Assembly: GCF_000982415.1 (NCBI RefSeq) | Contig: NZ_LANI01000032.1 | Span: 1 to 63,326, forward strand | Length of the DNA stretch: 63,326 nt | Source: Kiloniella litopenaei | Lineage (GTDB): Bacteria; Pseudomonadota; Alphaproteobacteria; Kiloniellales; Kiloniellaceae | Reading direction: 5' to 3' | In this document: one piece after another, positions 9,184-17,741 of the stretch | Layout of the letters: every line of letters starts with the position of its first letter | Position numbering within the stretch: the stretch's first letter is position 1 | The notes under the pieces: model-generated | Seen by the model: the letters and a program-made list of their open reading frames with translations, nothing else | The model's database searches: none | Told to the model about the DNA's origin: nothing | Made by a program: the position numbers and the translations under genes

Positions 9184-9585
9184 GTGTCTTGGGCAGCGGA
9201 CGATTGGAAGAAATTAAAGGTGGCTGTGGTTGATGACAGTAGGGCCGTACGATCGATGATGAAACTGATGCTTTCATCCTTGGGCGTGGGTGAAATTTTT
9301 CTCTATGAAAATGTTAGCGAAGCGATGGATGGTATTGAAAAGAAAAAACCTGATCTTGTCATTTCCGACTATTACATGGTGCCAGAGACGGGGCTGGATT
9401 TGCTCAATCGTTTGCGCCAATCAACCGAAGAGCTTACCCGGGCACTTCCCTTTTTAATGATGAGTGGTTACGAAAAATCTGACACACGTTTTTCTGATGA
9501 AATTTCAGGGTATATGCCAAAACCCGTAACTGTTGATCTTGTTAAACATCATATTATGTCTGCCTGTATTGACAGGCCAGAATAA
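9184..9585 (+). CDS. single-domain response regulator (CheY-like)
   Basis: A 133-aa receiver domain without output domain. The acidic pair is in VAVVDDSRAV, the phospho-acceptor Asp in LVISDYYM, the switch Ser in FLMMSGYE (Ser instead of the commoner Thr) and the conserved Lys in GYMPKPV. GTG 9184 is preferred because GGAGG (9173-9177) lies 6 bases upstream; an upstream in-frame TTG at 9133 lacks a ribosome site. No kinase is adjacent. It may act by protein contact like CheY or as a phosphorelay shuttle. Confidence 0.85.
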   Translation: MSWAADDWKKLKVAVVDDSRAVRSMMKLMLSSLGVGEIFLYENVSEAMDGIEKKKPDLVISDYYMVPETGLDLLNRLRQSTEELTRALPFLMMSGYEKSDTRFSDEISGYMPKPVTVDLVKHHIMSACIDRPE

Positions 9586-9635
9586 GAAAATAGATTGGTC
9601 GTGCTGAAGCAGCATTTATTGTAAGGTTTTGTAAG

Positions 9636-9971
9636 TTGTATCAAGAAGTTCCCCCTGTTTCTCTGCAGCGTTTGACAAATAGACGTCAAGCACCGCGTCA
9701 TATGGTTTCTCCTGGCACAAAAGTACGCTTGATTGCTTTTGATAACAGTTATGATTGTGAAGTTCTTGATTTGTCATTCTGCGGTGCGCGTCTTCTACTG
9801 GAAACCAAGCTTCCTATTGGGAGTGAGATTATTATATCTCATAATCACTGTGGACGTGTTTTGGGGACGGTTAAATGGAATTCGCCACAAGAAATTGGGC
9901 TGGAGCTCGGCCCGGGGGTGGGGCGCTTGCTAACCCGTTGTAATCGTTCTGAATCTATATGTCGCCAATAG
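9636..9971 (+). CDS. PilZ domain protein
   Basis: A 111-aa PilZ domain. The c-di-GMP binding signature is present as RRQAPRH (RxxxR) near residues 16-22 and DLSFCGARL (D/NxSxxG) near 45-53. The apparent start is TTG 9636, with AAGG about 9 bases upstream. It follows the response regulator by 50 bases and could be co-transcribed, linking phosphorelay and c-di-GMP control; that link is inference. No other domain is present. Confidence 0.8.
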   Translation: MYQEVPPVSLQRLTNRRQAPRHMVSPGTKVRLIAFDNSYDCEVLDLSFCGARLLLETKLPIGSEIIISHNHCGRVLGTVKWNSPQEIGLELGPGVGRLLTRCNRSESICRQ

Positions 9972-10055
9972 TAATAGTGGCCTTTGAAATTCATGTGTAC
10001 TAACGAAATTCAATGGCGCTATTCAGTTTACTCTAAATAATCGAGCTGGCTGTGT

Positions 10056-10850
10056 TTAGGCCCTTTCAGCCTTTGGGTTTTGAAGCCGTTCATTTTTTTT
10101 AAGGTGATTTTCGAGCTTTCGAACGAAATAGGTCACAACGAGTATGAGTGCTAGGTATTCCAAAATAAGGAATGTATATATTTCCAGCGGGCGGTATTCA
10201 TTCACAACCAGTTCTGTTGCACGCCTAGTCAGGTCGCTATAGCCGATTACAGAAGCAAGCGAAGACATTTTAAGCATGTAAACAAATTGGTTCCCCAGTG
10301 GTGGAATGATTTTTCTTATTGCCTGGGGGAGTATGATCAATCTCATTTTCTGGAAATATGTTAGCCCCATACTTTCTGCTGCTTCATGCTGGCCTGTATC
10401 AATCGATTGAATGCCAGCCCTGAATATTTCAGCTTGAAAGGGACTGTCGCAAATTGCCAGAGCTAATACCCCGGCTGCAAATAAGCCGAGATCTATCCCC
10501 AAGACGACGGGAAGACCGTAATAAGTCCATAAAATCATTACTAAAACAGGTATAGATCTGAAAACTGCGACGTAAAATAAATTGATTACCCGCAGATATT
10601 TATTGCTGGAAATACCGGGGAGGCTAATAAGTAAACCTGCTGTCATGGAAAGAAGAATAGCTACGATCGACATTTCAATCGTTCCCAGAAGCCCACCCAG
10701 TAAAAATTGAATATTGTTCTGTCCTGATAGTTTGGTCGGATCTACAACATGCCACCCCCAAGTATAGTCACCACCACAGCCGGAAAGCATGACGAGCAAG
10801 GATAAAGAGATGATAAGGTTTGTTCGGGGTTTTGAAATATGTATGTCCAA
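10056..10850 (-). CDS. amino-acid ABC transporter permease with N-terminal lipobox
   Basis: A 264-aa HisM/GlnP-type permease. Residues about 10-26 look like a lipoprotein signal ending in a lipobox (MLSGCGG); a short periplasmic YTWGWHVV segment and then about five transmembrane helices follow. The ABC-contact loop is recognisable as EAAESMGLTYFQKMRLIILPQA (EAA motif, residues about 165-187). The start is probably TTG 10850. No ATPase, binding protein or second permease is adjacent, so it is an orphan component. A polar amino acid is the likely substrate class. Confidence 0.8.
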   Translation of the reverse strand: MDIHISKPRTNLIISLSLLVMLSGCGGDYTWGWHVVDPTKLSGQNNIQFLLGGLLGTIEMSIVAILLSMTAGLLISLPGISSNKYLRVINLFYVAVFRSIPVLVMILWTYYGLPVVLGIDLGLFAAGVLALAICDSPFQAEIFRAGIQSIDTGQHEAAESMGLTYFQKMRLIILPQAIRKIIPPLGNQFVYMLKMSSLASVIGYSDLTRRATELVVNEYRPLEIYTFLILEYLALILVVTYFVRKLENHLKKNERLQNPKAERA

Positions 10851-10990
10851 GATGAGAGAGCCTTTTGGGCGTTGATACAGGTTTTGTCAGGGATACAATA
10901 TCAGCGAAGTGCCACAGAAGAGCGAATTTGCCATAGCTTGCTTTTGTGGCATAATATTTACAGTCTCTTTCAAATACAGACACATTATTG

Positions 10991-11020
10991 TGATCCAAAA
11001 TCATGACCGTGACGTAATAA
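10991..11020 (+). promoter_or_regulatory. candidate ECF11 (RpoE/ChrR-type) promoter
   Basis: TGATCC (10991-10996), an 18-base spacer and TAATAA (11015-11020) resemble the promoter recognised by ECF11 sigma factors such as Rhodobacter RpoE (TGATCC-N18-TAAGA-like, from memory). It lies 63 bases before the ChrR-like gene, which would place the anti-sigma factor under control of the sigma factor encoded at 11845-12435. Confidence 0.5.
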
Positions 11021-11083
11021 TAACTCAAGCCTTAATAAAGATATAAATGGCTTGGTTAATTTTAAGCGTAGAGAACAAGAATA

Positions 11084-11764
11084 ATGACAGGCATCAATTC
11101 CGGATCTGTATCCAGGGATGACATAATCGCAGTATCAAAACCGCAACATCATCCCATGGAAGAACATTTGGTAGATTATGTTTCAGGTAGTTGTAGCCAC
11201 AGCTTGGAACTGTTTATCAATGCTCATCTCTCTCTTTGTGCAGAATGTCGAGATCAAGTAGCAAAATTACAGGCCCTTGGTGGAGCTTTGTTAGATAAAA
11301 TTCCTTGTGAGGATCTTCCCGAGGGAATGGAAGAGAGAGTTCTCGATCTTTTGGATTCTGCCGAAATTACAAGTTTTCCAAGCCCTAAACATGAAATGTT
11401 GATGGATTTACCAGAACCTGTGACAGCTCTTTTGCCAAGCGATCCAGCAAAACTTTCATGGGATAGGAATGTTCTGACTGGTGGCGAAGCTTTGTGTCTT
11501 GGGGCTGTGAGTGAAAAAGAAGATACAGCAGGTGCCAGTTATTTGTTTTTGCTCAGGATACCTGCGGGAGAGCGTATCTCTGTCAACGGTGAGATCGCTG
11601 ATTTTGGATATTTGCTTGTTCTGGATGGTGGCCTCCTATGCGGCGATGATGATCTTTCTGTTGGTGATATAACGGGGTTAGATCAACTACGTGAAAAACA
11701 CTATGCAGTTGACGATCTATCGCTCACTTATTGTCTTTTGTTGCTGACGAAAGATACAGAATAA
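11084..11764 (+). CDS. ChrR-like zinc anti-sigma factor with cupin-like C-terminus
   Basis: A 226-aa protein. Residues about 27-60 carry the zinc anti-sigma signature: HLVDYVSG, then HLSLCAEC (His, then Cys-x2-Cys), as in ChrR, which holds its ECF sigma factor inactive until singlet oxygen or organic peroxide stress. The C-terminal half (about 125-222) has the length of the ChrR cupin, but the HxH...E metal ligands expected before LVLDGG are missing. It is convergent with the ECF sigma gene 11845-12435 rather than in an operon with it. A candidate ECF promoter lies upstream. Confidence 0.8.
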   Translation: MTGINSGSVSRDDIIAVSKPQHHPMEEHLVDYVSGSCSHSLELFINAHLSLCAECRDQVAKLQALGGALLDKIPCEDLPEGMEERVLDLLDSAEITSFPSPKHEMLMDLPEPVTALLPSDPAKLSWDRNVLTGGEALCLGAVSEKEDTAGASYLFLLRIPAGERISVNGEIADFGYLLVLDGGLLCGDDDLSVGDITGLDQLREKHYAVDDLSLTYCLLLLTKDTE

Positions 11765-11844
11765 GGCGCTTCACGAGAGACTGATAAGTTATATTTCTTT
11801 TATCAGATCAAATCTCGACATATTTATAGCCAAATCAGGGATTG

Positions 11845-12435
11845 TCAGATACTTGGCCCAAGTATGCGTCTTAATTTATTAATTGCTAATCTCAATCGGG
11901 ATTTTACGGTTCCAAGCGGCAGATTTGTGTGCTCTGCAATCTCTTTGTGTGTCATATCTTCGTAAAAGGCGAGTTCCAGTAAACTTGCCTGATCAGCAGG
12001 CAGGCTTTCTATCGCCTCTTTGAGAAGGGATTCGACTTCTTGATGTTCAATGTCTTGATCCTGACCAGGAGATTCGTCTATTTGATTTTGCAGGTGCAGT
12101 TGCCCTTGCAAATAGTCTTGATCAACAGGAACCAGTCTTTGTCTGCGATAGCGATCAATGCGTCGGTTACGTGCAATGGCAAAAACCCAACTAGAGACAT
12201 AACTTTTTTCTGGATCATAGGATTCTGCCTGGCGCCATAGAGTAAGCATGACGTCCTGAACCAAACCTTCTGTAATGTTATTATCGGTGCCGAGTTTTCG
12301 CATATAGGACATGAGGCGAGGAGCAAAATGCCTGAAAAGTTTGACAAAGGCCTCGCGATCTCTGGAATGGGCTACCAGAGCCATTAAATCTGCCTGTTGC
12401 TGAGCACTCAGGCTATCTGTTACACCATCATCCAA
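11845..12435 (-). CDS. rpoE: ECF sigma factor (ECF11/RpoE-like)
   Basis: A 196-aa sigma-70 family ECF factor. Region 2 spans about 25-95 (FRHFAPRLMSYMRKLG, LVQDVMLTLW, SSWVFAIARNRRIDRYRR), and region 4 spans about 135-190 with the helix-turn-helix DMTHKEIAEHTNLPLGTVKSRL. The acidic-rich linker fits the ChrR-paired ECF11 group. The probable partner is the convergent gene at 11084-11764. Its regulon would be photo-oxidative or peroxide defence by analogy with Rhodobacter. The gene symbol is by similarity. Confidence 0.85.
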   Translation of the reverse strand: MDDGVTDSLSAQQQADLMALVAHSRDREAFVKLFRHFAPRLMSYMRKLGTDNNITEGLVQDVMLTLWRQAESYDPEKSYVSSWVFAIARNRRIDRYRRQRLVPVDQDYLQGQLHLQNQIDESPGQDQDIEHQEVESLLKEAIESLPADQASLLELAFYEDMTHKEIAEHTNLPLGTVKSRLRLAINKLRRILGPSI

Positions 12436-12840
12436 CGCTGAAAACTCCCCTAGCGTGGCCGATTTCTCGGGCTGATTCAGAAGTCTTTGGGATAGCTGTT
12501 CATTCTGTGGCGTATATTTTTACATTACCCAACAAGTTGAACGTCTCCCCCATTGAATTCTGTAATTAAGGCTGGAACATTTTGTTCCGTTATATTCTCT
12601 CCTATCGATTTATCGACACTTTTTTGTATTTTTATAGTGTGGCAGAATTGAGGTTATAAATTGGCATACCTCAATTATTGCGCTTTCAACCTTTACAGAG
12701 ATTGTAATGGATTTCATGGTAGAAATCTCATGGTAAATGTCGTTACTGTGCCTCTGTATAATATGACTTAAAGTAAATATAGTTCGTTAATGTTATAAAA
12801 AAAAAGCGATAAACATAATTTAAATGTAATTGGAGTTCTG
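12436..12840. other. 405-bp intergenic region with a short dyad
   Basis: AT-rich region between the divergent ECF sigma gene and the DUF4126 gene. It contains the dyad GGAACA-TTT-TGTTCC (12574-12588, 6-bp arms). The arms resemble a -35 of general-stress EcfG promoters, but no CGTT lies at the right spacing on either strand. No RNA gene or ORF is evident. Confidence 0.4.
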
Positions 12841-13539
12841 GTGTCTCTTTTTGAAATCGTAATTTTGGCTATGGGGGTGGCTTGGGCTGGGGGGATTAAC
12901 CTCTACGCGACGCTTGCTATTTTGGGGATCCTAGGTGCAAGCGGTCAGTTAGCATTACCCACGGCAATGGACATTGTAGAGCATCCGGCTGTTATTGTAA
13001 TTGCCATTATTTTTTATGTTATCGAATTTATTGCAGATAAAATTCCGGCGGTGGACTCCGTTTGGGATGGCATTCATACCTTTATACGTATACCCGCCGG
13101 CGCAATGATGGCCGCTGGTTTGTTGGGGGATATAAGTCCAGAAGCCCAGGCAATGGCATTTGTGGGGGGCGGAGGACTCGCAACCATTAGTCATTCAATG
13201 AAGGCTGGTACGCGTGCCATTCTAAATACTTCCCCGGAAGCCTTTACCAATATAGCAGTTTCCTTAGGTGAAGATGTCTTGGTTATTGTTGGCTTGGCAA
13301 CAGCTTTGTTAAGCCCGGCTGTTTTTGCTGCGTTTTTGGCATTGTTCCTGATTTTGGCTATCTGGATCGTTCCCAAAATTTTCCGGGGTATACGAAAGGT
13401 TTTCCGGTTTATATTCGGAAAAAGTGATAATGGAAATGATCGGGCTCAATCACACGAACAAACATTGTCAGCCTCGGAACAATTAGAAGATGAAAGCTTT
13501 GTTGGGGAAGCTAAAAAGCTTGGTCACCGCAAGGATTGA
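12841..13539 (+). CDS. DUF4126 membrane protein
   Basis: A 232-aa protein with four to five hydrophobic helices, starting with GTG after TTGGAG. The DUF4126 features include WAGGINLYATL near the N-terminus, DKIPAVDSVWDGIHTFIRIPAGA around residues 63-85, and a Gly-rich turn FVGGGGLATISHSMKAGTRA. The last 40 residues are hydrophilic. Function is unknown; the conserved charged turns inside a hydrophobic core suggest a transporter- or channel-like fold. It converges with the phosphodiesterase gene, with a 2-base gap. Confidence 0.75.
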   Translation: MSLFEIVILAMGVAWAGGINLYATLAILGILGASGQLALPTAMDIVEHPAVIVIAIIFYVIEFIADKIPAVDSVWDGIHTFIRIPAGAMMAAGLLGDISPEAQAMAFVGGGGLATISHSMKAGTRAILNTSPEAFTNIAVSLGEDVLVIVGLATALLSPAVFAAFLALFLILAIWIVPKIFRGIRKVFRFIFGKSDNGNDRAQSHEQTLSASEQLEDESFVGEAKKLGHRKD

Positions 13540-13541
13540 AA

Positions 13542-14360
13542 TTAATTTGCGGCGGGGGTGGGAACGCCCTCTGTCAGGCCATTTGTATAAGGTCCAACAA
13601 AACTTAGATGAGATACTAACCCTGTGTCGTTATCCCAATGAAAAAGGCGAATACAGGCGGGTTCGAACCTTGGGGTAAGATCTTCAACGGGGCGCAATTC
13701 AAGGGGGTAAGAAAATGTTGCACTGGGTGTGACAAACAAAACAGTATTGGCCCAATTTGCAACGCTATCCCGATGAGTATGACCACAGGCAATACCGAGT
13801 ATCTGATTGTGGTTTTCTATGATTTTAGCTAGTTTTTCTCCGTTGAAACAACGCATGCCATCTTGATACGGCAGCTGTAATTTTGCTGGCGGATGGTGCA
13901 TGAAAATAAGGGTTGGTCGCTCAGGTGCGTCCGTAAGTTTATTATTAAGCCACTGCAAGCGCTCATCGCAAATCATACCGTGATGTGCACCAACTTCTAA
14001 TGAGTCCAGCATGATCAGTCTTAATGGGTACTGTTCTATTGTGTATTGCAGGAATGTACCTTGGTTGGGTAGGTATCCATCGTCATGAAACAGTTTGCGT
14101 AAACTTTCCCTGGTGTCGTGATTGCCGGGCATAACGAAATACGGAAGTGCCATTGTGTCTAGTAACGTCTTGGCGCGTATATAATCTTCTTCATTTCCGT
14201 GGTTTGATATGTCGCCGGATACAACGACCAGATCAGGCCGCGGCCTAAGATTTGATAGGTGGGCAATAGTTTCAACGAGCCGATCGTATAGATCAATTGG
14301 TCCATTATCCGTTTCAATGATACGCCCGACATGAAAGTCGGTTATTTGGGCAATTAGCAT
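13542..14360 (-). CDS. CpdA-like metallophosphoesterase
   Basis: A 272-aa calcineurin-like phosphoesterase. All motifs of the class III cyclic-nucleotide phosphodiesterase group are present: DFHVGR near the start, GDISNHG near 50, GNHDTR near 80, HHPP near 155 and GHTH near 195. The likely activity is hydrolysis of 3',5'-cyclic nucleotide or glycerophosphodiester phosphates using a di-metal centre. Length and motif order resemble CpdA. No signal peptide is present, so it is cytosolic. Confidence 0.8.
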   Translation of the reverse strand: MLIAQITDFHVGRIIETDNGPIDLYDRLVETIAHLSNLRPRPDLVVVSGDISNHGNEEDYIRAKTLLDTMALPYFVMPGNHDTRESLRKLFHDDGYLPNQGTFLQYTIEQYPLRLIMLDSLEVGAHHGMICDERLQWLNNKLTDAPERPTLIFMHHPPAKLQLPYQDGMRCFNGEKLAKIIENHNQILGIACGHTHRDSVANWANTVLFVTPSATFSYPLELRPVEDLTPRFEPACIRLFHWDNDTGLVSHLSFVGPYTNGLTEGVPTPAAN

Positions 14361-14442
14361 GGTGTACTCATTTTACGGCCTAATCGTTGGTCCCTGTGAT
14401 TGTCCTGTAGAAAATTAATTCCTAAGAAGTGACAGACGAGAA

Positions 14443-15966
14443 TTATGCGATCAGAAGTTTTTTTGTTCTTGCTGATGGAAAGCGTAAAGAGACGACAGTA
14501 CCTTGTCCCAAAGTACTGTCAATACTCAGCTCTCCTTGATGAAGCTCTGTAAATGATTTTGCAATTGATAGCCCAAGGCCAGTTCCATCGTGGTTTCTGG
14601 TTTTGCTTTCAGCGACTTGAGTAAAAGGTTGTGTCACCCATTGTAAGTCATCAGGGGATATGCCAATGCCGTTATCAGAAACTTTAATTTCTAATTCCTG
14701 ATTACCTGTTAACTCTGCTGTTATCCGTACTGTACCATTCGGGTCAGTAAATTTAATTGAATTGGTTAAAAGATTTAAGACAGTTTGCTTTATTTTGAGA
14801 CGATCCAGTGAGAAAGAGGGTAGGTCTTTTGGGCATTCAATTCTTATTTCAATATTAGCCTGAGAACTGCGTTCTTTTACCAATGTCTTACATTCATCGA
14901 GTATGGTTTCTAAATGAACATCTTCTTCGTCTAATGCTACATTTCCAAGCTCGATCTTTGATTGATCAAGGATTTCTGAAATCAGTTCTAATAGATGAAT
15001 ACTCGATCCGTTGATTGCTTCAGAATATTCTTTGTATTTAGGATTAGAATGTTGGCCAAACATCTCTGACATTAAAATTTCTGAAAAGCCAATGATACAA
15101 TTCAATGGGGTTTTAAGTTCGTGGCTCATATTTGCCAGAAACTCCGATTTTGCGCGGCTGGCCAGCTCGGCAGTTTCTTTTGCTTTTAACAGGGTGTTTT
15201 CAGTATTCTTGATGGCTGTAATATCGCTTTGGATAGATACAAACCCTTTGCCGGGTACAGCTCTGTCAGTTGTTCTTATCCATCGGCCGTCTTTAAGCTT
15301 AACGGTAAATGATCCTTTTAGCTCGCGCCTGTAAGCGGCTTTCCGTTCCAGATAATCTTCACCTTTTTCATCGCCGATAGCCACATTACCGTTAAGAATA
15401 TCAATTTGTCCCAGTTCTTTAAAATGAACGCCTGGTTTGGCTTGTTCTTTGGTGTATTGGTACATGTTTCGGAAATTTTGATTACAGATTTCCAGATGCC
15501 CATTGCTGTCGTACATGACAAAAGCTTCTGCGATAGAATCTATTGCGTCGACAAGCGCATGCTGTGCTCTGTATTGGGGCGTGATATCTTCTATCGTATT
15601 AAGAATATACGATGATTGCTCTTCAGATGGTATTTTAAAAAGTGCTTTTTTTATTCTGATGTGATGTTCTTGACCAAGGATATTTTTTACCGTCAGATCC
15701 AGAGATTTTGGTGAACCCCTTTGTAAAACTTCCCGATCTAAATCGCGGATGATTTGTTGCGGTAGGGAAGTCTCCAGTAATTTTTCAACCTTGCATCCAT
15801 TACATGGGGGGGGGGGTGCCGTAAAATCTTCAAAGGGGGGGGTGGGTGCCGTAAAATCTTCAAAGGCAGAATTTCCTGCAATGAAAACTTGAGATTCATC
15901 AGTAATAAACACGGGGAGAGGAAAGGCATTGAGCAGGGCCTGCCAATCAGAAACGCAATTTTTCAC
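14443..15966 (-). CDS. PAS-domain sensor histidine kinase with homopolymeric C tracts
   Basis: A 507-aa cytosolic hybrid of two PAS-like domains (about 1-130 and 140-255), a HisKA domain with the phosphorylated His in FLANMSHELKTPLN (near 285), and an HATPase_c domain (N box LLTNSIKFTD, G1 DNGIGIS, G2 GTGLGLS). No receiver or DNA-binding domain is present. Residues about 35-55 hold an imperfect 10-aa tandem duplication FEDFTAPTPP/FEDFTAPPPP encoded next to C8 and C11 tracts, so slippage could switch the gene on and off. No cognate regulator is adjacent. Confidence 0.9.
   Translation of the reverse strand: MKNCVSDWQALLNAFPLPVFITDESQVFIAGNSAFEDFTAPTPPFEDFTAPPPPCNGCKVEKLLETSLPQQIIRDLDREVLQRGSPKSLDLTVKNILGQEHHIRIKKALFKIPSEEQSSYILNTIEDITPQYRAQHALVDAIDSIAEAFVMYDSNGHLEICNQNFRNMYQYTKEQAKPGVHFKELGQIDILNGNVAIGDEKGEDYLERKAAYRRELKGSFTVKLKDGRWIRTTDRAVPGKGFVSIQSDITAIKNTENTLLKAKETAELASRAKSEFLANMSHELKTPLNCIIGFSEILMSEMFGQHSNPKYKEYSEAINGSSIHLLELISEILDQSKIELGNVALDEEDVHLETILDECKTLVKERSSQANIEIRIECPKDLPSFSLDRLKIKQTVLNLLTNSIKFTDPNGTVRITAELTGNQELEIKVSDNGIGISPDDLQWVTQPFTQVAESKTRNHDGTGLGLSIAKSFTELHQGELSIDSTLGQGTVVSLRFPSARTKKLLIA
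15806..15872 (-). repeat. 30-bp tandem duplication with G11 and G8 homopolymers
   Basis: On the plus strand, 11 consecutive G (15806-15816) and 8 consecutive G (15835-15842) flank two copies of TGCCGTAAAATCTTCAAAGG (15817-15836 and 15847-15866). They fall inside the 5' coding region of the kinase. The 30-bp spacing keeps frame, but a one-base change in either tract would not. Confidence 0.9.
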
Positions 15967-16122
15967 ACCAACACCTACCCACTAAACCACATTTGGGAAT
16001 GAATTAACGCCAAGCTTTAGGCTTGTTTCTATAATTTTTCCATTCTGGAAATTATTTATAATCAGGAAAAGTTTCTAAAGTTTAAAGAGGCATTACATCG
16101 GTATTTTGATATGGCTATTGAA

Positions 16123-16767
16123 TTAACTGAGAAGGCCCCTTTTTAAGCCATCCAGTATGTACTGAATGGCGAGTGCCGCAAGTACAATACCAAGAACTCG
16201 AGAGATAATATGAGTTATTGTATCGCCAACAAAGCGTTCCAGTTTGTCGGCGAGCAAGAAGAGGGTAAGGCAAAGCAGAAGAACCCCGGCCAAAACCATT
16301 AGAATAGCGGATTGTGCGACAATATTTTCTTTGTTTGCACTCATAAGCAACATAACTGTTGCGATGGCCCCAGGCCCGGAAATCAACGGAATGGCAAGGG
16401 GGAAAACTGCGATATCTTCATGATGTTCAGAACTTTTTAGTTCTTCGGCCTTGTTTTCCCGTCGTTTGGCGCGTTTATCAAATACCATTTCCAAGGCAAT
16501 CAGGAACAGCATTACGCCTCCGGCAATGCGAAAAGCCGGGAGACCGACGCCCAATAGCTCAAGAAAACGATCCCCCAGAAGAGCAAAGAAAACCAGAATA
16601 ACACCGCCAATCAAGACACCCTTGAAGGCCATTTTTCTTTTATGTGCTGCATCTGCCCCTTGTGTCAGTCCTATGAAGATCGGTAATAAGCCCAGCGGAT
16701 CTATAATGACAAATAGAGAAACAAAAGCGGTAAGTGCAATGTCGAAAATGGCAGGCGTTAGCATCAA
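16123..16767 (-). CDS. MarC family membrane protein
   Basis: A 214-aa protein with six predicted helices in two groups of three, separated by a charged loop (FDKRAKRRENKAEELKSSEHHED). FVIIDPLGLLPIFIGLT near the N-terminus and PLISGPGAIATVMLL in the middle are typical MarC (UPF0056) motifs. MarC proteins were once linked to antibiotic resistance and are sometimes annotated as NAAT transporters; substrate is uncertain. Monocistronic. Confidence 0.85.
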   Translation of the reverse strand: MMLTPAIFDIALTAFVSLFVIIDPLGLLPIFIGLTQGADAAHKRKMAFKGVLIGGVILVFFALLGDRFLELLGVGLPAFRIAGGVMLFLIALEMVFDKRAKRRENKAEELKSSEHHEDIAVFPLAIPLISGPGAIATVMLLMSANKENIVAQSAILMVLAGVLLLCLTLFLLADKLERFVGDTITHIISRVLGIVLAALAIQYILDGLKRGLLS

Positions 16768-16959
16768 GAAAATCTCAATCTCATAGGCTATATGTAATTA
16801 CTTTAATTCTTCAATAGCTTTATATCCTATAATAAACTCTTAAGCGATGTGCTTTTCTTTGACGCAGGGTCGAAGGAAAGCGCCCCTTGTTAAGGTGAGT
16901 TTGAATATCTATTCATGAGGATAGGTGAGATTTTGGAGTATAAAAAAGAAGGTCAGTCT

Positions 16960-17289
16960 ATGGTGTGTCCATACGATTATCATGTACATTTTTATTTTGA
17001 TCAGAATACAGTGACTTCGGCGCGACAAATTTGTGAAGACGTGCGTGACAAATTTTCAGTTCCTATGGGGCGGGTTCACGAGAAAAATGTCGGTCCACAC
17101 CCTAGATGGAGCTGTGTATTGACTGTTCCTGTTGAAAAATTTGGAGACGTTATTTCCTGGGTCTCACTTAATCGTGCTGGCTTGACTGTGTTTATTCATC
17201 CAAACACTGGCGACGATCTAAAGGATCATAGGGATCACGCTATATGGATGGGGGAAATGCTTGCGTTGGATTTGACAGTATTTGATTGA
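16960..17289 (+). CDS. DOPA 4,5-dioxygenase family protein
   Basis: About 109 aa. YHVHFYFD (metal-binding HxH near the N-terminus), GPHPRWSC and VFIHPNTGDDLKDHRDHAIWMG are the hallmarks of the DOPA-dioxygenase (PF08883) family, which forms an aromatic-ring-cleaving or related fold. ATG 16960 with GAAGG upstream gives the normal family N-terminus; an ATG at 16915 would add 15 residues. The substrate in bacteria is unknown. Confidence 0.75.
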   Translation: MVCPYDYHVHFYFDQNTVTSARQICEDVRDKFSVPMGRVHEKNVGPHPRWSCVLTVPVEKFGDVISWVSLNRAGLTVFIHPNTGDDLKDHRDHAIWMGEMLALDLTVFD

Positions 17290-17427
17290 TTGTCATTATT
17301 CAAAGGCAGATGGTGCCAGTTTTTTGTAATGTTCTAAGTATGTTAAGCTATATTCCATGTTAAAGAGGCTATGCTTCGGCTCTTGGATGGGGTACTGTTT
17401 TATAAGAAAGTTATAAAAGGGGATACT

Positions 17428-17649
17428 ATGAAAAAGTGTAATAAGTGTTTTTCTGAACGTGTTGTCCGTTACGAACTTTCCCGCAAGGATATTGAGGAAT
17501 CCGGTCGCTGGTATCTGGATAATGATATAGGTAAATATCAATCTGAAGATATCAAAGATGTTGAATCTGGTCATGTCTCTGTCGACTTGACATTACATGT
17601 TTGTCTTGGATGTAGTCATGTCCGTGGTACTGCTGCTAACCGGGAATAG
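17428..17649 (+). CDS. small zinc-ribbon protein
   Basis: A 73-aa protein with CNKC near the N-terminus and CLGC near residue 63, a likely four-Cys zinc site bracketing an acidic, charged middle. ATG 17428 follows AAAAGGGGA at ideal distance. No family is recognised. A 9-bp perfect inverted repeat overlaps its stop codon. Confidence 0.6.
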   Translation: MKKCNKCFSERVVRYELSRKDIEESGRWYLDNDIGKYQSEDIKDVESGHVSVDLTLHVCLGCSHVRGTAANRE

Positions 17650-17661
17650 ATACTATTCCCG
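17641..17661 (+). terminator. inverted repeat at gene end, terminator candidate
   Basis: CGGGAATAG (17641-17649) pairs perfectly with CTATTCCCG (17653-17661) across a 3-base loop. The stop codon lies inside the left arm. The following sequence has only a short T4 after seven bases, so termination efficiency is uncertain. Confidence 0.4.
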
Positions 17662-17741
17662 ATAGATCTTTTGAAACAAAAAGCCAGTTTCTCATTTAAG
17701 GGAAAATGAATTTTTAATTAAAGCAGGGCTTTCCTGATTTT

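Noticed and set aside
12574-12588. GGAACA/TGTTCC as a general-stress EcfG promoter
   Set aside because: No CGTT at 16-17 bases on either strand; kept only as a dyad.
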